A stretch of DNA of 64,000 nt from Desulfobulbaceae bacterium BRH_c16a (GTDB lineage Bacteria > Desulfobacterota > Desulfobulbia > Desulfobulbales > Desulfocapsaceae). Every line of letters starts with the position of its first letter. The first letter of the stretch is position 1. Where the stretch lies: NCBI GenBank assembly GCA_000961725.1, contig LADS01000036.1, positions 1 to 64,000 on the forward strand, in the 5' to 3' direction. Below the pieces are notes generated by a model. That model searched no databases. It was not told the DNA's origin and saw only the letters and a program-made list of their open reading frames with translations. Made by a program: the position numbers and the translations under genes. This document shows positions 34,106 through 42,769 of this stretch, one piece after another.

Positions 34106-35715
34106 ACGGTCTTCCCCTGCTGCCGGCAATCATCGTCGATATTTTCGGTTCCGCCGCGAATATCGTCTTCTCTTTTCTTGCTTGGCGGTACGCCCTTCTT
34201 TTGGTTAAGCGGCAACCCGACAATTTCGTCTGGGGATATCTTCATTATGTGACGTTCGCAATCGCTGCCTTTGCGATCTCGAGAGCAGTCGGTCATCTGG
34301 TCAAGCAGTTTCTGATGATCGGCGGTCGGGCCGATATCTGGCTGGAGATCTCTCCCTATTCCGGCGGTTTCAACACCTTGTTCATGATCTCTGTGGCCGC
34401 GGTGATGATTTTTTACCATAAAGGTGTCCAGGCCTATGAGCTGCTCGAGCACGAAGCAGGCAAGCTGAAGAACGCCAACAAAAACCTCGCTGCAGCGGCG
34501 AACCAACTGCGCGACCTGAATCAAAATCTCGAGCATAAAGTCTTGGAGCGCACCGAAGAATTGTCCCAGTCGGAAAAGAAATTCCGGCATCTATTTTCCG
34601 CCTCGAAAGACATGGTTTTTTTCAGCGACAACGCGGGCAGGTTGGTGGATATGAATGATTCCGGCTTTGAAATGCTTGGCTATGACGAGGGGGCGAAGGA
34701 GCTGTGCCTGACTGATCTGTTCGCAGGCCCGGGGCAGGCTGAAATCTATAATTCGATGCTTGGACGCGACGGCTATATCAAGGATCTCAACCTGGAATTT
34801 ACCAGAAGGGATGGAACGGCGATTTCTGTCCTGCTCTCAGCTACGGCGATTTTCGGCGAAGGCGGGGAGATGCTCGGTTCTGAGGCCATCGCCAAGGATT
34901 TAACCAAGGTCAAAACCATGCTTGAGCAACTTGGGGCGAGCGAAAAAATGGCGTCAGTCGGACAGATGGCCGCTGGCGTTGCCCATGAGATAAACACACC
35001 GCTCGGCATTATCCTCGGGTACTCCCAGTTGCTGATGGATGATTTTCCGGAAGGAAGCGAACAGCATGAGAGTCTGCAGGTTATTGAAAGGCAGACGAAA
35101 GCCAGCCGCAAGATTGTCGCCGACCTCTTGAAGTTCTCACGCCAGTCTGGCAGTTCCAGACAATTGATCAGCATGAACGAAGTATTGGCCGACGTGGTGG
35201 CGGTGACGGAGCATACTCTAGGACTCAGCCATATCAATGTCCAACTTGATGTCGACAGGGAGTTGCCGATGATATGCGGAGATCCGGAGAAGCTCCGCCA
35301 GGTATTTGTCAACCTGATCAATAACGCTCATCACGCCATGCAGGATACAGGCGGCAGATTGTATCTCCAGAGCAGTCGGGACAAGGATGGCCGGTGGATA
35401 CTCATTAAGGTCAGAGACACCGGTTGCGGCATTTCGGAGGGGAACCAGGCCAGGATCTTCGATCCATTTTTCACCACTAAACCCGTCGGGCAGGGGACGG
35501 GCCTGGGATTATCCGTTTCTTACGGCATCATCCATGAGCATGGCGGCAGGATTGAGGTCGAAAGTCCGGCACCGGATCCAGATCCGGGCATGGCTGCAGG
35601 CACAATTTTCCAAATAACACTGCCGGTACGCAGCGCCCAGGAACTTGACACAATATGTCGGGGCGACGGGATGAATTTTTCCGGGGCTGATTTTGCGGGG
35701 GGACACAGTGGCTGA
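34102..35715 (+). CDS. Membrane-linked PAS histidine kinase
   Basis: The 537-residue protein has about three N-terminal hydrophobic segments (to residue ~115), a coiled coil (~117-160, NKNLAAAANQLRDLNQNLEH), a PAS domain (~165-275), HisKA with AAGVAHEINTPLGIILGYSQLL, and a full HATPase_c (NLINNAHHAM, RDTGCGI, GTGLGLSVS). It starts inside the stop codon of the small membrane protein and overlaps the next regulator by eight bases, so all three are translationally coupled. It likely senses the membrane or its partner's redox or ligand state. Confidence 0.92.
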   Translation: MNGLPLLPAIIVDIFGSAANIVFSFLAWRYALLLVKRQPDNFVWGYLHYVTFAIAAFAISRAVGHLVKQFLMIGGRADIWLEISPYSGGFNTLFMISVAAVMIFYHKGVQAYELLEHEAGKLKNANKNLAAAANQLRDLNQNLEHKVLERTEELSQSEKKFRHLFSASKDMVFFSDNAGRLVDMNDSGFEMLGYDEGAKELCLTDLFAGPGQAEIYNSMLGRDGYIKDLNLEFTRRDGTAISVLLSATAIFGEGGEMLGSEAIAKDLTKVKTMLEQLGASEKMASVGQMAAGVAHEINTPLGIILGYSQLLMDDFPEGSEQHESLQVIERQTKASRKIVADLLKFSRQSGSSRQLISMNEVLADVVAVTEHTLGLSHINVQLDVDRELPMICGDPEKLRQVFVNLINNAHHAMQDTGGRLYLQSSRDKDGRWILIKVRDTGCGISEGNQARIFDPFFTTKPVGQGTGLGLSVSYGIIHEHGGRIEVESPAPDPDPGMAAGTIFQITLPVRSAQELDTICRGDGMNFSGADFAGGHSG

Positions 35716-36073
35716 AATACTCGTGCTTGACGATGTTTTTGATGCAGCGGTGCTGGTCGGCAAGATTCTGACCAGGAAAGGCCACACCGTGCACACTTTT
35801 ACCGAGGAGCAGGATGCCATTGATTTTTTCATGGAGAACACGGTTGATCTGGTCATCCTCGATATCAGACTGAAAAAGATGACGGGGTTGGATGTATTGG
35901 CATTATTTAAGGCCCATTCACCGGGAGTCCGGGTGATCATGCTCACCGGTTATCCCACGGAGGAGACAGCCATCCATGCGAAGAGCCTTGGCGCGGACGA
36001 ATATTGCGTCAAACCGATCGACCGGGATGAATTACTGGAAAAGGCGGAGAAGGTTCTTGCCGGGGTTAGATAA
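35708..36073 (+). CDS. Single-domain response regulator
   Basis: The start is GTG 35708, preceded by a G-rich GCGGGGGG stretch. The ~121-residue receiver has LVLDDVFD in place of the usual VDDD pocket, the phosphorylated Asp in LVILDIRLKKMTG, MLTGYPT and CVKPIDR. It overlaps the kinase gene by eight bases and lies 51 bp before the Mo-oxidoreductase gene, making it the likely phosphate receiver of that kinase and a candidate link to the enzyme operon. Confidence 0.9.
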   Translation: MAEILVLDDVFDAAVLVGKILTRKGHTVHTFTEEQDAIDFFMENTVDLVILDIRLKKMTGLDVLALFKAHSPGVRVIMLTGYPTEETAIHAKSLGADEYCVKPIDRDELLEKAEKVLAGVR

Positions 36074-36124
36074 GGGCAAGTTCCAGTTTTGAAAGAGTAT
36101 TTATTACAAAGGGAGGAATATAGC

Positions 36125-38200
36125 GTGACCGAATCTATTTACAGCATGTGCGGAATGTGCGCCGTACGATGTCCGATCCGAGTAGAGGTCGAATCCGGGA
36201 GAGTAACGTGGATCGAAGGCAATCCTCATGTGGCAGGGATTGAAGGAAGTCTCTGTGCGAAGGGGGCTGCAGGCATTGCGCTGGAATATGATGCGGAGCG
36301 GCCCCAGAGCCCATTGATCCGCGTCGGAGCCAGAGGGGCAGGGCATTGGCGGCAGGCAACATGGGAAGAGGCCCTGTCGTATATTGCGGAAAAGCTCCGG
36401 ACGGTTTCGGAGAAATACGGCCCTAAGGCAATAGCCCTGACCGATCGTGGTGGTTTATTTACCGATCTCACCAAGAGCTTTATCAAGGCACTTGGCTCGC
36501 CCAATTACTTTGACCATGACGATACATGTGCAAAAAACGTCAATATCGCCTGTCAGTCGCTGTTTGGATACGGTCGGGGCGACACCGGCTATGATTTCGC
36601 CAATACCAAACACATCGTTCTCTATGGCCGGAATATTTTCGAGGCTCTCCAGGTAAAAGAGGTGAACAATGTCCTGAACGGGATAGAGAAGGGTGCAAAG
36701 CTGACCTATATCGATATCCGGGCGAATACCACCGCGGCAAAAGCCGACAAATTTTTGCGGATCCGTCCCGGGACCGATTACGCCTTCAACCTTGCGCTCA
36801 TTCACACCATAATTAAGGAAAAACTCTACGATGTCGAGTTCGTCGAGAAGAATGTGACGGGTCTGGATGAGTTGACTGCCTTTGTCGCGCAGTATACGCC
36901 GGAGTGGGCCGAGAGGGAGACGGAAATTCCTGCGGCCGAGATTGTCAATCTTGCAAGGCAGGTGGGTGAGGCAAAGCCGAATGTTATCTTCCATGGCGGA
37001 TGGATGCTTGCCCGGTATGTCGATTCGTTCTATGCCAGCCGAACCATGTACCTCCTCAATGCTCTTCTCGGCAGCGTCGAAACAAAAGGCGGATTGATCA
37101 TCTCCAAAGGTCCCGGAGACGTCGGCAGAAAAGGTCTTAATTCACTGGGAAAAAATATACCCGAGGTCGAGGCGAAGATCGTCGATGCGGCCATGCCCGG
37201 TAAATCTATGGGAACAGGCCATATCGTCAATTGTTACAAGGCGATCAAAACCGGCCAACCTTATCCGATCAAAGCACTCATCTCGTATCGTTATGATCCG
37301 ATGGCTTCCCTGCCGGATCCGGAAGCTCAGAAAACCTATCTCGATAATCTCGATCTGCTGGTCTCCATTGATGTGAACTACAGCGAAACTGGCTGGTTCT
37401 CGGACGTCATCCTGCCGGAGGCCACCTACCTTGAGAGATCGAACATTCTCGCCACGCAAAAGGGGGTCAAGCCGAGCTTCCTCATTCGACGACAGGCGGT
37501 TGCGCCAAGGTTCGACAGTAAACCAGGGTGGGAAATCTTTACCCTCCTGGCCGAAAAAATGGGTGTTGGAAACTATTTTCCCTATCGCAGCATCGAGGAT
37601 ATCTGGACATATCAACTGGAGGGTACAGGTCTCACCCTTCAGGATTTTGCGGCAAAAGGTTTTGTCAGTCTTACCGATAAACCGGTGTTCCAGGACAGGG
37701 ATAATCTGAAGTTCAAGACGCCATCCGGGAAAATTGAACTGATCTCGCAGGCCCTGGCCAAAAACAATTTTCCATCTTTTGCACCCTACATCCGACCTAA
37801 AAAACCGGACGAGGGATATTTTCGCCTTACTTTCGGCAGAAGTCCCGTTCATACCCATGCTCAATCGCAGAATATTTCCTACCTGAACGAGATACTCTCC
37901 GAAAACAGCCTGTGGATCAACGACAGGAAGGCAAGCGAAATAGGGATAGAGAACAACGACCTCGTAGAAGTGAGTTCCGACAGTTATGTGGGCATGATCA
38001 AAGCCTGTGTGACGCCCTATATCCACCCCGAGGCAGTGTACATGCTGCATGGATTCGGCAACGAGATTCCTCTGAAAAAGCGGTCGTATGGCAAAGGAAT
38101 CCGGGACACGAAACTCGAAACAGGTCTGCTCGAGACGGTTGATCCGGTGGGCGGTGGAGTGGCCTATCTTGAGTGTATGGTAAAAGTCAGGAAGGCATAG
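36125..38200 (+). CDS. Cytoplasmic molybdopterin oxidoreductase catalytic subunit
   Basis: The start is GTG 36125 after GGGAGG. The 691-residue protein has the 4Fe-4S motif C9-x2-C12-x3-C16-x27-C44, a probable metal-ligand cysteine C135 in DDTCAKN, and the molydopterin dinucleotide-binding C-terminal domain (RLTFGRSPVHTHAQSQN). It belongs to the PhsA/PsrA/SoeA-like part of the DMSO-reductase superfamily. Unlike most of those it has no Tat or other signal peptide, so it should work in the cytoplasm. The next three genes supply Fe-S and flavin subunits. The substrate could be a sulfur species such as thiosulfate, polysulfide or sulfite, or something else. Confidence 0.88.
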   Translation: MTESIYSMCGMCAVRCPIRVEVESGRVTWIEGNPHVAGIEGSLCAKGAAGIALEYDAERPQSPLIRVGARGAGHWRQATWEEALSYIAEKLRTVSEKYGPKAIALTDRGGLFTDLTKSFIKALGSPNYFDHDDTCAKNVNIACQSLFGYGRGDTGYDFANTKHIVLYGRNIFEALQVKEVNNVLNGIEKGAKLTYIDIRANTTAAKADKFLRIRPGTDYAFNLALIHTIIKEKLYDVEFVEKNVTGLDELTAFVAQYTPEWAERETEIPAAEIVNLARQVGEAKPNVIFHGGWMLARYVDSFYASRTMYLLNALLGSVETKGGLIISKGPGDVGRKGLNSLGKNIPEVEAKIVDAAMPGKSMGTGHIVNCYKAIKTGQPYPIKALISYRYDPMASLPDPEAQKTYLDNLDLLVSIDVNYSETGWFSDVILPEATYLERSNILATQKGVKPSFLIRRQAVAPRFDSKPGWEIFTLLAEKMGVGNYFPYRSIEDIWTYQLEGTGLTLQDFAAKGFVSLTDKPVFQDRDNLKFKTPSGKIELISQALAKNNFPSFAPYIRPKKPDEGYFRLTFGRSPVHTHAQSQNISYLNEILSENSLWINDRKASEIGIENNDLVEVSSDSYVGMIKACVTPYIHPEAVYMLHGFGNEIPLKKRSYGKGIRDTKLETGLLETVDPVGGGVAYLECMVKVRKA

Positions 38201-38211
38201 GCGAGGTGGCA

Positions 38212-38685
38212 ATGATGGAAAAAAATATCATAAATCTGAATCAGAAAAGATGTATCGGCTGTTTTGCCTGCGAGGTGCATTGCAAGACGAATAACAACCT
38301 GCCGGTTGGCCCCCGGTTTTGCCGGATCTTCCCCGATGACAGCGATATAGTCGGAGGCATCCCCAAGACCGTATTTAACTTCATGCCGTGTTTCCACTGT
38401 GATTCGCCGTGGTGCGTGACAGCCTGTCCAACCGGCGCGATGCAGAAGAGAGAGAAAGACGGCATTGTCTTCATCGATCAATCACTGTGCATAGGTTGTA
38501 AACTCTGTACTCTCGCCTGTCCCTGGGGCGCGCCTCAGTGGAATGGTGAGACCCGTACCGTCATGAAATGCGACCACTGTCGGGAGAGAGTGGATAAAGG
38601 ACTGAAACCGGCCTGTGTAACCAAGTGTACGGCTCATGCGCTGCAATGGGTTTCGGTAGAGACTTTAGGAGAGGTAATTACATGA
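38212..38685 (+). CDS. Four-cluster ferredoxin-like electron transfer subunit
   Basis: The 157-residue protein, starting at ATG 38212, holds 16 clustered cysteines in the DmsB/PhsB/HycB arrangement: CIGCFACEVHC, CFHCDSPWCVTACP, CIGCKLCTLACP and CDHC...CVTKC, enough for four 4Fe-4S clusters. It should carry electrons between the Mo subunit encoded 11 bp upstream and the NuoG-like subunit. Its TGA stop overlaps the next ATG (ATGA at 38682-38685). Confidence 0.92.
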   Translation: MMEKNIINLNQKRCIGCFACEVHCKTNNNLPVGPRFCRIFPDDSDIVGGIPKTVFNFMPCFHCDSPWCVTACPTGAMQKREKDGIVFIDQSLCIGCKLCTLACPWGAPQWNGETRTVMKCDHCRERVDKGLKPACVTKCTAHALQWVSVETLGEVIT

Positions 38686-39473
38686 TCCAGCTCATAATAA
38701 ATGATACTCAGGTATCAGTCGATCCGGGGACGACCGTACTCGAGGCGGCACGGCAAAATGGCATGACTATCCCGACCCTCTGCTACCTGAAGGCGATGCG
38801 GCCGAATCAGGCTTGTCGGCTGTGCGTGGTGGAGGTTGAAGGGCCAAATGTAGCGAGTACTGTTTTTTCATCCTGCGATTTGATCGCTTCCGACGGGCTT
38901 GTCGTGCGTACTCACAGTTCGCGGATTTTAAAAATCCGCAGGACCATTCTGGAGTTGCTGCTGGCGAGCATGCCGGATAACAAGGCTGTTCAGGCCCTTG
39001 CCGAAGAGTATTCCATTACAACCAAACGTTTTAACGTTGAAAAAAGCGATGACTGTATGCTCTGCGGGATATGCATTCAGGCTTGCCGCGAAAAAATCGG
39101 TGTCAGCGCGTTGAGTTTTGCGACCTCGGTGGCTGAAACAGCAAAAGTTGCCGAATTTGTCCGGCTTGACAAAGAACGCTGTGTCGGCTGCGGTACCTGC
39201 GCGAATCTTTGCCCGGTCGGGGTCATTCAGGTCGAAGACAAGGGATCTGAAAGAGCACTGTCTCTTTATGGCATTGTTGTAAACACTCTAGAACTCATCC
39301 CTTGTGACAATTGCGGCGCCTATTTCACTACCGGCGGAGTAGTAGATCTGCTCAAAGCTCGCCTGGCAAAAGATGGACTTGATGTCGACGCCGGAAATTG
39401 TCCGAACTGTGCCCGAGAAAAGAATCCGGCCCCGCTCACCGCGCATTCAACGCAGACAGGAGAAACAGCATGA
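38682..39473 (+). CDS. NuoG/HoxU-like 2Fe-2S and 4Fe-4S electron transfer subunit
   Basis: The 263-residue protein begins with a plant-type 2Fe-2S domain (C34, C45, C48, C65), continues with a region like the NuoG/HoxU [4Fe-4S]-binding segment, then two ferredoxin clusters (CMLCGICIQACREK and CVGCGTCANLCPVG). A C-terminal CDNC...CPNC pair may bind zinc or another cluster. It lacks the Mo domain of NuoG, which is encoded separately two genes upstream. It links the ferredoxin subunit to the flavoprotein. It overlaps both neighbours by 4 bp. Confidence 0.9.
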   Translation: MIQLIINDTQVSVDPGTTVLEAARQNGMTIPTLCYLKAMRPNQACRLCVVEVEGPNVASTVFSSCDLIASDGLVVRTHSSRILKIRRTILELLLASMPDNKAVQALAEEYSITTKRFNVEKSDDCMLCGICIQACREKIGVSALSFATSVAETAKVAEFVRLDKERCVGCGTCANLCPVGVIQVEDKGSERALSLYGIVVNTLELIPCDNCGAYFTTGGVVDLLKARLAKDGLDVDAGNCPNCAREKNPAPLTAHSTQTGETA

Positions 39474-41389
39474 TAATGGCAATTACTGAGAATTTGAAGC
39501 AACACGCAGAGAGCGGGACTCCGCGACTGATGCATGGGGACAGAAAGGTCTCTGCTGTTATCGCCTCGGGGGAAATTTTCGTTGCCGATCCCAATGTGGA
39601 TGTAGTCAATCTTGCCGGCGCCTATGCCCTCGCGGTTCATGAAAATTCCTGTGGTCAGTGCTTCCCATGCCGCATCGGTTCCGGGATCATTGCCGACCTG
39701 TGCAAAAAGATAGGCGAGGGTAAAGGCGAGCCTGAGTATCTAAATCAGATCGGCGATATCGCTGAGGCTATGGCTGACGCATCGCACTGCGATATCGGCA
39801 AATCATCACCCCTGGCAATCATTGCCCTGCTGGACCGGTATCGTGAAGATTTTGAAAAGGCTGTACTGAGACAGGATAAAGGAGTTGATCCATATTCTTA
39901 TACATCGTTTCTTACGGCTCCGTGCATCGAGGCTTGCCCGATGCATCTCGATGTTCCTAAGTACATCGAAGAGATTAAGCTGGGAAGATTCAAGGAGTCT
40001 CTGGAGGTTATCACCAGCAGACTGCCCCTTCCCGGTACGGTCGGCAGGGTCTGTTTCCGGCCCTGCGAATCTGCCTGCAAGAAAGGCCGGGCCGATGAAC
40101 CGATGCAGATCAAGCATCTGAAAAGGTTCGTCGCCGATGCGGCCCTGGCTTGTGGAACGGAATCCGCTGTCGCCCCAGTCGAAATGCCGCAAAAGAGTAA
40201 GGTGGCAATCGTCGGTGCCGGACCGGCCGGACTTACCTGTGCGCACTTTCTTGCAAAACAAGGGTATAAAGTGACCATCTTCGAAATCCTTCCGGCGCCT
40301 GGTGGCATGGCGGCAGTTGGCATTCCCGATTACCGGCTGCCATCGGATATCCTGACAGGAGAAATTGAGGAGATCAAGAAGCTCGGCGTTGAGATTCAAT
40401 ATAGTAAATGCCTCGGTATCGATTTCACCATTGAGCAGCTTGAGGCACTTGAATTCAAGGCAATTTTTATCGCCATGGGGTGTCACTGTCATCGCAGATT
40501 GGGAATCGAGGGGGAGAGCAGTGGGTATTACGGCTATGTCCCCGGGGTCCTGTTTCTGAGGCATATCAATCTCGGTCAGTATGATGAAGTCCCCAAGGGT
40601 AAAAAGATCGTTGTGGTCGGTGGCGGCAACGTGGCCCTCGACTGTGTCCGTTCGTCCTTCCGGGTCGGCTTCGAGGAGGCCCATTTAATATATAGAAGAT
40701 CAAGAGCGGAAATGCCCGCCGATGATGTGGAAATTAAAGATGCCGAAGATGAGGGCGTCCATTTTCACTATCTGATCGCGCCCAAACGGATACTTGGTGA
40801 AAACGGCAAGGTTACCGGGATTGAGTGCTATAGAATGGAACTCGGTCAGCCGGATGCATCGGGCCGAAGAAAACCCATTGTCATTCCCGACTCTGAGTTC
40901 ATCATCGAGGCGGACGTCGTCATCGCGGCGATCGGTCAGGAAGGCGAGATATCCTGTCTGTGCAATCTACCGGGAGTCAATATCGACGAGAGAGGTATTA
41001 TCCAGGTGGATAAAAACCTGATGAGCAGCCGGCGAGGTGTATTTGCCGGAGGCGACTGCGTCACCGGCCCCGATACCCTCATCGGCGCCTGCGCTCACGG
41101 CAGGCTGGTCGGCCTGAAGGTTGCCGTTTATCTCGAAGAGAACAAAATTGAGCCGTTTACAGAAGAGCATGACGCCGCACTTCTGGGGCAGCTGAAAACG
41201 CTGGCACCCAGCGAACACAGGCAAATGCCCGCAGGGATTGAGCGAGTGCCTGTCAGACATGAGCCGGTCATCGAGCGAAAGAGGGACTTCCGGGAGGTCG
41301 ACAAGGGATTTACCGTCGAAGAGGCAATAGCCGAGGCGCACAGATGCCACCGCTGTTACAGGATAGTTACCTATGCCTATAAAGAATGA
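39470..41389 (+). CDS. NuoF-C-terminal/GltD fusion, NAD(P)H-oxidising flavoprotein (SfrB-like)
   Basis: The 639-residue protein first has a NuoF-type 4Fe-4S region (C61, C64, C67 in ENSCGQCFPCRIGSG; C107) without the FMN/NADH domain. A GltD module follows: Cys-rich CIEACPMHLDVPKYI...CFRPCESACKKG, FAD-binding AIVGAGPAGLTCAHFLAKQG (~244-263) and NAD(P)-binding VVVGGGNVALDC (~381-392). The closing GDCVTGP-type FAD motif is intact. This layout resembles SfrB of Geobacter and other NAD(P)H-linked soluble reductases. It is the electron entry or exit point of the complex. Confidence 0.9.
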   Translation: MIMAITENLKQHAESGTPRLMHGDRKVSAVIASGEIFVADPNVDVVNLAGAYALAVHENSCGQCFPCRIGSGIIADLCKKIGEGKGEPEYLNQIGDIAEAMADASHCDIGKSSPLAIIALLDRYREDFEKAVLRQDKGVDPYSYTSFLTAPCIEACPMHLDVPKYIEEIKLGRFKESLEVITSRLPLPGTVGRVCFRPCESACKKGRADEPMQIKHLKRFVADAALACGTESAVAPVEMPQKSKVAIVGAGPAGLTCAHFLAKQGYKVTIFEILPAPGGMAAVGIPDYRLPSDILTGEIEEIKKLGVEIQYSKCLGIDFTIEQLEALEFKAIFIAMGCHCHRRLGIEGESSGYYGYVPGVLFLRHINLGQYDEVPKGKKIVVVGGGNVALDCVRSSFRVGFEEAHLIYRRSRAEMPADDVEIKDAEDEGVHFHYLIAPKRILGENGKVTGIECYRMELGQPDASGRRKPIVIPDSEFIIEADVVIAAIGQEGEISCLCNLPGVNIDERGIIQVDKNLMSSRRGVFAGGDCVTGPDTLIGACAHGRLVGLKVAVYLEENKIEPFTEEHDAALLGQLKTLAPSEHRQMPAGIERVPVRHEPVIERKRDFREVDKGFTVEEAIAEAHRCHRCYRIVTYAYKE

Positions 41390-42563
41390 TACTTCTGGGG
41401 AGAGTCTGGTTCAGCTCGAGCAACAGGTTGATTATCTTCGTGAAATCCAGGAGATTTCCCAGATGGTCAACTCGACCCTTGATCTGGAAGCCGTTTTGCA
41501 GACCATCGTGAAACTGCTGCCGCGCAGCATGAGAGCACAGGGTTGTACCATCCGTCTGCTTACGCCGCAGAACAACCGGTTGGTGCTGGCCGCGGCTTCC
41601 GGGCTGTCAAGCGAGTATCTGGAGCGCGGTGAGGTGGTCGACGAGCAGAATACCATCCGGGCTCTGCAGGGAGATCCGGTGGCAATTATCGATGTCGAAG
41701 CAGACGAACGGGTGCTGTACCACGAACATATGGGCAGGGAAGGCATAAAATCGCTTCTCGCGGTCCCGATTAAGGTGAAGGATGAAGTTATCGGCATCAT
41801 CAGGATTCTTGCCCGGGATCGGCGCAATTTCAGCCAGGCAGAGATCAATTTTTCTCTCGCTGTGGCTGAGGTTGGCGGGGCGGCAATCATCAACGCCGGG
41901 ACCTATCGCAAAATTACCCTGCTGTTCAACCAGATCGAGGAGCATGAACGGTTTCTGGGCAACATCATCGATTGTATCGGCGCGCAGTTGCTTGTTTTTG
42001 ACAGGAATCTTCGTGTGGTTGTGGCCAATCGGGCCTTTCTTCAGGCCCATGGTCTGGATGAGGCGGAAGCTCTGGGGATGACCTATAGCCAGCTTTGTCA
42101 GGTAAAAGGCGAGGAAAAGAGTTGTCCGGTCGATCAGGTTTTATATTCCGGACAGATGGTCCGTGGGGTGCAGGAGCGGCAGGAAGGTGACGGTCTTCAT
42201 TGGTATGAACGTACCGCTTCACCGATACTGAACAAGGCCGGTGAGGTCGATTACGTAATTGAAATTATACATGATATAACCGCAGAGCGCAGGCTTAAGT
42301 CGGAACAGACCGAACGCGCAAAACTTGAAGGGGTGGTGGAACTGGCCGGCACCGTCGCCCATGAGCTCAATACACCGCTCTTTGCTGCACTAGGTACGGC
42401 CCAGCTGCTTCAGGAAGATCTTGCCGACAGCTATCCTGAGGAAATTCAGACGATAGTCCGCAACCTGAAGACCATTGCCGAGTTGACAGTGAAGATGACA
42501 AAGATGACCGGCTATCGCAGTCGTGACTATGCTGGGGAAACCCGGATCATAGAGTTTGACTGA
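41373..42563 (+). CDS. GAF-PAS-HisKA protein lacking the ATPase domain
   Basis: The 396-residue protein starts 17 bp inside the flavoprotein gene. A GAF domain spans ~25-175, a PAS domain ~195-310 (LLVFDRNLRVVVANRAFLQAHG), and a HisKA segment ends it (AGTVAHELNTPLFAALGTAQLLQEDL, with the phosphorylatable-type His). The frame ends with MTGYRSRDYAGETRIIEFD, where a HATPase_c domain would normally begin; none follows in any frame. It cannot phosphorylate itself. It may be phosphorylated or docked by another kinase, or compete with one. Coupling to the enzyme operon suggests it reports on that enzyme. Confidence 0.85.
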   Translation: MPIKNDTSGESLVQLEQQVDYLREIQEISQMVNSTLDLEAVLQTIVKLLPRSMRAQGCTIRLLTPQNNRLVLAAASGLSSEYLERGEVVDEQNTIRALQGDPVAIIDVEADERVLYHEHMGREGIKSLLAVPIKVKDEVIGIIRILARDRRNFSQAEINFSLAVAEVGGAAIINAGTYRKITLLFNQIEEHERFLGNIIDCIGAQLLVFDRNLRVVVANRAFLQAHGLDEAEALGMTYSQLCQVKGEEKSCPVDQVLYSGQMVRGVQERQEGDGLHWYERTASPILNKAGEVDYVIEIIHDITAERRLKSEQTERAKLEGVVELAGTVAHELNTPLFAALGTAQLLQEDLADSYPEEIQTIVRNLKTIAELTVKMTKMTGYRSRDYAGETRIIEFD

Positions 42564-42769
42564 AACTGTGGGTGGGCAAGTGGGATGGAGCAAATGCAAA
42601 AAGGGGAGCCGAAAGAGAGAGCATGGCGGTCCAAGCCGAACGGAATGGGCGATCTCTTCTTTCGCGATAAACAGGACAAAATAAGGGAATGAGAGGAGGA
42701 ACGTTAATCTGCATTGAACAGGAGTTAGTCTTTGGTATTTGATTCTTACTTACATTTCGGAGGTCTATT

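Noticed and set aside
37142..38212. A 356-codon minus-strand frame opposite the Mo-oxidoreductase gene
   Set aside because: Antisense of a well supported catalytic subunit; no domain features.
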